From: Candidatus Rokuibacteriota bacterium
GTDB lineage: Bacteria; Methylomirabilota; Methylomirabilia; Rokubacteriales; CSP1-6
Assembly (NCBI GenBank): GCA_003220535.1
Contig: QHSU01000090.1
Location: 29,327 to 93,326 of the forward strand
Length of the DNA stretch: 64,000 nt
Direction: 5' to 3'
Shown piece after piece: positions 59,914-64,000 of this stretch. The notes below the pieces were generated by a model, which searched no databases, was not told the DNA's origin, and saw only the letters and a program-made list of their open reading frames with translations. The position numbers and the translations under genes are program-made. Numbering within the stretch: position 1 is the first letter of the stretch; every line of letters begins with the position of its first letter.

Positions 59914-60222
59914 ATGATGTTCCCGATCATGCCCTGGTGCCGCATCGACCGGGCTTACTCGGTCGGTGACGTTACGATCATCCGCTACCGCGGCCGGCTC
60001 GACGGCGTGGACGACGTCGTGCACCAGCATCTGGCTCGCGTGCTGGGCACCTACCGGACGATCGAGGGGCGCCCCGTGGAGCACGCGGCCGTCGTCCTCT
60101 ACGCGGACAGGCCCTTCGGCTCGGACATAGCCCCGGACGAGATCGAATGCGCCTACGACTGGATCCAGCTCGCCTGCTTCGCGGGTCTGGCAGGGCGGGA
60201 GTTTGCACGTTGCGCGAGGTGA
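59914..60222 (+). CDS. hypothetical protein of the accessory region
   Basis: The 102-residue protein reads FPIMPWCRIDRAYSVGD near the start, then YRGRLDGVDDVVHQHLARVL, EHAAVVLYADRPFGSDIAPD and YDWIQLACFAGLAGREF. The alternating strands and helices look like a small folded domain, but I recognise no family. Start is ATG 59914 or 59917. It overlaps the next frame by GTGA, so the two may form one unit. Confidence 0.6.
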   Translation: MMFPIMPWCRIDRAYSVGDVTIIRYRGRLDGVDDVVHQHLARVLGTYRTIEGRPVEHAAVVLYADRPFGSDIAPDEIECAYDWIQLACFAGLAGREFARCAR

Positions 60223-60717
60223 TCAATCCGCCGACGAGGACGGTCGAAGAGAGGACGCCGATCCACATGCCGACGATCGCCGGCCTGTCGCACGGCGTCC
60301 ACGTCGCGACGCGCTACGAGACGCCGGTCGTGGACGTCCGCGCGATGAAGCGCGCGGAGCTGGAACTGCCAGCCGCCGAATTGGAGGAGATCAACGCCCG
60401 CGACGCGCTCGACGTGCTGGAGCGCCGCCTCCGCGATGTCCGTCACGAAGCGCGCGAGCGTCTGCTGCCGGGGAGCGACGCCCGCGTCAACGCCGCGCTG
60501 GCCCACTTCGCGAAGGACCTCGTCCGCGCCGCCGAGAATATGCAGCGCCTGCACGACGTGATCCTGCCCGAGGAGAACGCGCGGCTCGGCCGCGACGAGC
60601 ATGGCGCGGAGCGGTTCAGCGCGCAAGAGCTCGTGTTCGTCCCCGTTGCTGCGCGAGCCTCGGCGCGAGTCGCAGGCGGACTTTTGGTTCCAGTACGTGC
60701 GAGAACGGATTGCGTGA
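60219..60717 (+). CDS. hypothetical helical protein with a probable frameshift near 60640
   Basis: From GTG 60219 the frame reads ATRYETPVVDVRAMKRAELE, DVLERRLRDVRHEARERLL and NAALAHFAKDLVRAAENMQR, a charged helical protein of unknown family. Near 60640 the frame drifts into low-complexity Ala/Arg/Val. One base further, the alternative frame continues LREPRRESQADFWFQYVRER and stops at 60717, which is much more protein-like. I infer a one-base insertion or a sequencing error; uncorrected, translation runs to 60875. ATG 60267 is an alternative start. Confidence 0.5.
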
Positions 60718-60859
60718 ATGATCAGGGCGAGTGGTGGTGGGGAGCCTCCTGGAGACCATTCGTCGCGCCCGGACAAATCCGGGCGAGGTTCGCGCCGCTC
60801 TGGGGCGTTGCTCCAGCGCTCTGCCACGCGCGGGCCAGCTTTGAAGGTGAGGACGTGAC

Positions 60860-61120
60860 ATGGCGAGCCCGCTGATCTTTGATCTCGGTGATGTCGAGCT
60901 GGCGGACGGTCGCCGCGTGCGGTGTGAAGCGCGCATAGTCGTCCAGTTGTTCGTGAACCGGATTCCGGCCGGCGACCGCGGCGCGTTCATTGAGGACCAC
61001 CTCAAGCCCGTCGTGCGCCGATTGGTCGAGAAGCTCTCTGATCCATGGGAGTGGAAGGCCGCCATGGACGCCGGCGATGCGGCCAGCGAGGACGAGGACG
61101 GTCCGGAGCACGAGTCGTGA
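60860..61120 (+). CDS. small hypothetical protein, acidic tail
   Basis: The 86-residue protein reads SPLIFDLGDVELADGRRVRC, a strand-rich opening, then VVQLFVNRIPAGDRGAFIED and VRRLVEKLSDPWEW, and ends in an acidic tail. A GGTGAGGA site lies upstream of ATG 60860. No family is recognised. It converges on the beta-helix gene. Confidence 0.5.
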   Translation: MASPLIFDLGDVELADGRRVRCEARIVVQLFVNRIPAGDRGAFIEDHLKPVVRRLVEKLSDPWEWKAAMDAGDAASEDEDGPEHES

Positions 61121-61162
61121 CCTGGCCGTGGTCCTGGCTCCCGCCTATGCTCTGGACGTGCC

Positions 61163-61178
61163 CAGCGCGAAGGCGCTG
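61163..61178 (-). terminator. hairpin downstream of the beta-helix gene
   Basis: CAGCGC/GCGCTG form a six-base stem with a four-base loop, 40-55 bases past the stop of the minus-strand gene and between convergent genes. There is no T-tract, so intrinsic termination is doubtful. Confidence 0.3.
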
Positions 61179-61217
61179 CCCTCAATGAGCAGCGTCTCCG
61201 CTTCTTTTGCCGCTGGC

Positions 61218-62390
61218 CTATGGAACGATGTCGTTCGGTGTGTTGCCCGTCACGACGCTGTTCGTGAGATCCAGGGAGCCGGCGCCGGTGCAACCGTAAG
61301 GAGGATACCCTGCCACACACGTGTATATGCCGCCGGCGTCGACACCAGCGGTGTTGCCCGTGATGGTGCTGTTCGAGACGCTGAGGGTACCGGAGTTGAA
61401 GATGCCCCCACCGAACCCTCCAGGGGCGTCGTTCCCTTGGAACACACTCTTCGAGACGCTGGCGTCGCCCGCATTGTAGAAGCCGCCGCCGGCATAGCCA
61501 ACATAGCCGTTGGAGAACACGCAATTGTGAACGGTCACCGAGCCATAATTGGTCATAGCTCCACCAAACGGGGACGCTCCGTTGCTGTCGAAGACGGTGT
61601 TCTTGATCGTGAGGGTTCCGGCGTTCGCGATTGCGCCTCCATACCCACCGGCATTGCGGGAGAACAAGCTGTCATCTACTGTGGCCGTGCCGAAGTTAAG
61701 GATGCCTCCACCACCACCGCCAAGCATGTCGCCCCCAATGTTGTCGGCGAATTCGCTGTCCTTTACGGCAAGCGTACCCTCGTTGAGGATCCCCGCGCCA
61801 CCCGCAAACCCGTTGTTGGAGAACAAGCTAGCCTTGACTGTGAGCGTGCCCACATTCCAGATGCCGCCACTCGCGCCGGAGGAGAAATTCTGCGAGAACG
61901 TGCTTTGAATCACCGTGAGCGTGCCCTCGTTCCGAACACCCAGGAAGTTGTGCTCGAACGTACTGTCCCGGACGGTCAGTGTGCCCTCGTTGAGCAGCGC
62001 GAAGTCGCAGGTATTACCAACGTGATCGAACGTCAGGCCCTTCAGGAGAACGGTACTGTCGTGATTGACGAAGATCAGGGAACGACGGCAGCTAGAGGAA
62101 GCAAAGAACCCCGTGACCGTGACCACGCCGCCGCCGTCAATCGTCGTGCGGTTAGGAAGCGTCAGCGGGTCGGTCAGGGTGATGATGACTGGATTCCCGC
62201 CGCACTTGAACTTGATAGTGCCCCCGCCCTTGTTTTCGGCGAAGGCTATGGCGAACCGCAGCGCCGTCTCCGTGCAGCTTGCCGCTGTGCCGTCGCCCAC
62301 AGTCAGCGGGTTAGCGGCTATGGCGTACTGTGGCAATGCCAACAGGGCGATCAAAACCAGCAGTCGAGCGAAGCGCCCGTCCAGTCTCAT
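61218..62390 (-). CDS. secreted right-handed beta-helix protein (Pmp-like repeats)
   Basis: The 390-residue protein has a clear signal peptide (residues 1-25, ending YAIAAN) and more than ten imperfect repeats of the form GGG(I/A)xNxGTLTVxxSxFSxN, which build a parallel beta-helix as in polymorphic outer membrane proteins and pectate-lyase folds. Cysteine pairs occur near both ends. No autotransporter barrel or anchor follows, so it is probably secreted or surface-associated by other means. It has a GGGAGG site six bases upstream of the ATG and its own promoter. Its Asn/Thr/Ser-rich composition and lower GC differ from its neighbours. Confidence 0.88.
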   Translation of the reverse strand: MRLDGRFARLLVLIALLALPQYAIAANPLTVGDGTAASCTETALRFAIAFAENKGGGTIKFKCGGNPVIITLTDPLTLPNRTTIDGGGVVTVTGFFASSSCRRSLIFVNHDSTVLLKGLTFDHVGNTCDFALLNEGTLTVRDSTFEHNFLGVRNEGTLTVIQSTFSQNFSSGASGGIWNVGTLTVKASLFSNNGFAGGAGILNEGTLAVKDSEFADNIGGDMLGGGGGGILNFGTATVDDSLFSRNAGGYGGAIANAGTLTIKNTVFDSNGASPFGGAMTNYGSVTVHNCVFSNGYVGYAGGGFYNAGDASVSKSVFQGNDAPGGFGGGIFNSGTLSVSNSTITGNTAGVDAGGIYTCVAGYPPYGCTGAGSLDLTNSVVTGNTPNDIVP

Positions 62391-62494
62391 GCGGGCCTCC
62401 CGTGTTCGGACGGTTTGTCACGTAGGGCCTTTTGGGGGAAGTGATATCGCCGGCTGCTGTTTCTATGCCAAATGGTCTTCCGAGACGAAATCTG
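62391..62494 (-). other. 5' leader of the beta-helix gene
   Basis: These about 100 bases lie between the minus-strand promoter and the beta-helix start codon and hold no gene. Only the GGGAGG ribosome site next to the ATG is recognisable. I see no clear riboswitch fold. Confidence 0.5.
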
Positions 62495-62523
62495 TCTATA
62501 GGTTCTCAGAAACGGACGCTCAA
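62495..62523 (-). promoter_or_regulatory. promoter of the beta-helix gene
   Basis: Read on the minus strand, TTGAGC (62518-62523) and TATAGA (62495-62500) are 17 bases apart, a good housekeeping promoter. Transcription should start near 62488, giving a leader of about 98 bases. Confidence 0.65.
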
Positions 62524-62571
62524 AGAGCTAGTTACAGGGGGATCGTGAACTCAAGGTGATTTCAGGGCCCC

Positions 62572-62632
62572 TGCACGTGCTTGCACAAAAATACCTAGGC
62601 GAGTCCACGATTGTGCACGACTCTGCACAAAA
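62572..62632 (+). repeat. pair of 19-bp direct repeats spaced 42 bp
   Basis: The sequence TGCACG-N4-TGCACAAAA occurs at 62572-62590 and again at 62614-62632. All 15 fixed positions match in both copies, and the starts are 42 bp apart, four helical turns. Each copy holds two TGCAC half sites in direct orientation. This layout suggests paired sites for a DNA-binding protein, such as integrase arm sites, an excisionase site or an operator. The surrounding 62524-62814 holds no convincing gene. Confidence 0.7.
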
Positions 62633-62814
62633 TGGGTCTCTCGCCGAGGCTCGCCTCCGGCTCGCCTCGGGGGCGCTTTTGCCGGGTCTCGACGAGCACA
62701 ACAAGATCACGCGGGTCGAGTCGATGCGGGGGCCGCTGCTATGAGCGCAACGAAGCGGGTCACCCGGCAGCGCAACAACTCGGACGCGATGAGCATCAAC
62801 AGGGAGGCGCACCG

Positions 62815-63069
62815 ATGACGGTCGACGAGGCGATCGAGCTGATCTTCACGAGGTTGTGCGACGCCTACACTCGGAACCCCGACGCGACGTTGACGGCGGA
62901 AGACCTGGGCGCTGGCATCCCCAATGATATCTTCGCCGCCGCGTTGCGCGAGTTGCGCGGCCCGGCCGATGATCAGGATCTCCGCATTCGGTACGTGGAA
63001 GGCAATCGCACCAGGGCCGCGCTGGGCACCTCGTGGCGCGGGAGGTGCGACGACAGGAGACGCCGATGA
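62815..63069 (+). CDS. small hypothetical protein upstream of recombinase remnants
   Basis: The 84-residue protein reads TVDEAIELIFTRLCDAYTRN, then TAEDLGAGIPNDIFAAALRE, LRIRYVEGNRTRAALG and a basic tail. The helical opening and the LxAEDLGAGIPxDIF segment resemble a winged-helix core, so a small DNA-binding protein is possible. A GGGAGG site lies seven bases upstream of ATG 62815. It overlaps the serine recombinase fragment by ATGA, so it was probably its co-transcribed partner. Confidence 0.6.
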   Translation: MTVDEAIELIFTRLCDAYTRNPDATLTAEDLGAGIPNDIFAAALRELRGPADDQDLRIRYVEGNRTRAALGTSWRGRCDDRRRR

Positions 63070-63119
63070 TCGCCGCGATCTACGCCCGAAAGTCGACCGA
63101 GCAGAAAAGGAGACGCTGA
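63066..63119 (+). pseudogene. serine recombinase, N-terminal fragment
   Basis: Seventeen codons read MIAAIYARKSTEQKRRR before a stop. IAAIYARKSTEQ is the standard start of resolvase/invertase-family recombinases, with the catalytic serine in RKS. The rest of the roughly 500-residue large recombinase, or 190-residue resolvase, is missing: after the twelfth or thirteenth codon the sequence joins directly to the ribosome site of the integrase fragment (AAAAGGAGACGC). The gene is therefore broken by deletion. Confidence 0.7.
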
Positions 63120-63397
63120 TGGCAACGATCAAGAAGCACACGTGGACCAGGACGGAGTTGGACGAGCGGGGACGACCGCGGCGCGTGACTCTCGCCGCCT
63201 ACGGCTATGACCTCCGAGTGAACGGCCGCCGCGAGCGGAGGTGGGACGCCGCGTGGCGTACCCCGGCGGACGCCCGCGTGGCGCTCGCCGAGCGCGAGAA
63301 GGAGATTGCCGCCGGCCGCGTCGACCCGCCGGAAGCGCGGCGAATGGTTGAGTTTCTTAGGAAAGCGACGGCCTTCTTCGCGAAGGAGCACCCGTGA
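63119..63397 (+). pseudogene. tyrosine integrase N-terminus fused to IS3 OrfA tail
   Basis: The 92-residue frame begins ATIKKHTWTRTELDERGR and continues YGYDLRVNGRRERRWDAAW and ALAEREKEIAAGRVD, which is the arm-binding N-terminal domain of a phage-type tyrosine recombinase. From about 63334 it changes to a VEFLRKATAFFAKEHP tail, the standard C-terminus of an IS3-family OrfA. The catalytic R-H-R-Y domain is absent. The frame is thus a chimera made by an IS3 insertion with deletion. A GGAGA site precedes ATG 63119. Confidence 0.65.
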
Positions 63398-63602
63398 GGT
63401 TCGCGTTTATCGTCGCGGAGAAGGCCGCCTTCCCGGTCCGGCTGCTGTGCCGCACGCTGCAGGTCTCGCGCGCGGGGTTCTACGCATGGCACACGCGCCC
63501 GCCGGCGCCGCGGGCGCAAGCGGACGCCCGGCTGGGCCTCGCGATCGCGGCGATCCATGCCGAGAACCGGCAGCGCTACGGCAGCCCGCGGATTCACGCT
63601 AA
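63394..63602 (+). mobile_element. IS3-family transposase OrfB, N-terminal remnant
   Basis: Sixty-nine codons read RFAFIVAEKAAFPVRLLCR, then VSRAGFYAWHTRPPAPRAQA and NRQRYGSPRIHA, the N-terminal helix-turn-helix region of IS3 OrfB. The homology stops at IHA near 63600; the rve integrase domain with the DDE residues is missing. GTG 63394 overlaps the OrfA tail by four bases, as in intact IS3 elements that use frameshifting. No terminal inverted repeats are identified. Confidence 0.8.
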
Positions 63603-63673
63603 AGGGGTTCATTCTCCGATCCTTCTTCCAGGAGTCAGCGCGTTCGGACGAATTCATGACGTCCGACGGTGCC

Positions 63674-63867
63674 CTATCGGAGCTTGAACGCGATGAGTTC
63701 CCGGACGCGCAGTCCGGTCTCCAGATTCTCCCGAAGCTTCACGAACTGCTTGACCTCCAGCGAGTACCACGCCTCATACCGAATGGCGCCAGTCCTCTTA
63801 TTTCGATAGACGAGCTTGAGCGTCTCGAACGTGCCCGCGGGGCGGAGACCTGTCAACAAGAATGAGA
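63674..63867 (-). pseudogene. 3' end of an interrupted minus-strand gene
   Basis: The minus frame gives GTFETLKLVYRNKRTGAIRY, EAWYSLEVKQFVKLRENLE and RVRELIAFKLR before the stop at 63674. A closing pattern of this kind (YWYS-PEVK...ELIAFKL) ends several secreted hypothetical proteins, so this is probably the C-terminus of a longer gene. Upstream, the frame is cut where the intron-like sequence begins at 63868. Only about 64 residues remain in the window. Confidence 0.55.
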
Positions 63868-64000
63868 GTGTGCCGTGCAAGGCCAGTCAACGCAGCCGGT
63901 GCAAATCCGGTCCAAGGAGGTGTCGGTCCACCTTGGGAGCTACCCGGGAGGCGGTGAGGGCGACCGAGCCGTCGAAGCCCTGGGGACAGAGATCCGCCTT
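63868..64000 (+). mobile_element. probable group II intron, 5' end (partial)
   Basis: The sequence starts GTGTGCCGTGCAAGG, matching the GUGYG consensus of group II intron 5' ends, and contains GCCGGTGCAAATCCGGTCC, a hairpin typical of domain I. GGGAGCTACCCGGGAGGCGG and ACCGAGCCGTCGAAGCC follow. The expected reverse transcriptase (domain IV) would lie beyond the window. It seems inserted in the minus-strand gene, in antisense orientation. A cobalamin riboswitch was considered and is less likely. Confidence 0.5.

Noticed and set aside
59690..60200. Group I intron in tRNA-Arg(CCU)
   Set aside because: No 3' tRNA half and no recognisable group I core (P7/P3-type segments) were found downstream, so truncation is simpler. 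The idea is kept only as a check.
60990..62444. A 484-codon + strand frame opposite the beta-helix gene
   Set aside because: The minus-strand protein has a signal peptide, ribosome site, promoter and regular repeats; the + frame merely reflects the repeats.
63880..63940. Cobalamin riboswitch
   Set aside because: GCCGGTGCAAATCCGG resembles the B12 box only in part; the GUGYG start and the surrounding hairpins fit a group II intron better.

Overview
The window is high-GC DNA from a diderm, LPS-making bacterium. From 1 to about 57,070 every supported gene lies on the + strand, packed into long runs with ATGA or GTGA stop/start overlaps and many GTG starts. The protein families, the gene order and several small lineage-type proteins near the right end suggest the Rokubacteria/Methylomirabilota (NC10) group. 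That placement is inference from recall and no database was searched.

Layout. 1-3,712: end of prfB, lysS, and the lipoprotein-release ABC exporter lolC-lolD. 3,713-6,293: clpC behind its own -10 box. 6,341-26,846: an outer-membrane and LPS supercluster, made of bamA, skp, lpxD, lpxA, a GnnA-like oxidoreductase, lpxI, lpxB, a DUF374 acyltransferase, waaA, lpxK, waaF, four family-4 glycosyltransferases, gmhB, hldE1, hldE2, waaC and a family-2 glycosyltransferase. Two tandem repeat arrays (45 bp x3 and 66 bp x3) sit in its few intergenic gaps. 26,846-29,891: trpS, scpA, scpB, rluB. 29,893-35,664: a near-consensus promoter, then pheA, hisC, tyrA, class II aroA and a fused cmk-plsC. 35,687-39,369: six-domain S1 protein, sppA, ihfB-like gene, HIT protein. 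39,362-51,323: mutS, mutL, miaA, hflX, pgsA, a DUF512 radical-SAM protein, der, a DUF3047 protein and a SPOR protein. 51,382-55,894: ihfA-like gene, merR, tRNA-Pro(GGG), surE, pcm, tRNA-Pro(CGG), acyP, nlpD-like gene, rpoS-like sigma gene, which is an expanded version of the proteobacterial surE-pcm-nlpD-rpoS order. 55,908-59,540: amidohydrolase and small or secreted lineage-type proteins on both strands.

59,630-64,000 is an accessory region. It opens with the 5' half of a tRNA-Arg(CCU) gene, broken at the anticodon arm, behind a good promoter. It then holds small proteins of unknown function, one with a probable frameshift, a secreted beta-helix protein on the minus strand with its own promoter, and a pair of 19-bp direct repeats spaced exactly 42 bp. 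It ends in a graveyard of mobile-element pieces: a serine-recombinase N-terminus, a tyrosine-integrase N-terminus fused to the tail of an IS3 OrfA, a truncated IS3 OrfB, the 3' end of a broken minus-strand gene, and a likely group II intron 5' end running off the window.

The core genes work together in envelope building (BamA/Skp, Lol exporter, lipid A, Kdo and heptose core, phospholipid synthesis), aromatic amino-acid synthesis, translation, and genome maintenance. No complete new defence or mobile system is visible. The least explained items are the repeat arrays, the interrupted tRNA with its recombinase remnants, the GnnA orphan, the glycosyltransferase with an internal deletion and the FeS-type TrpRS.
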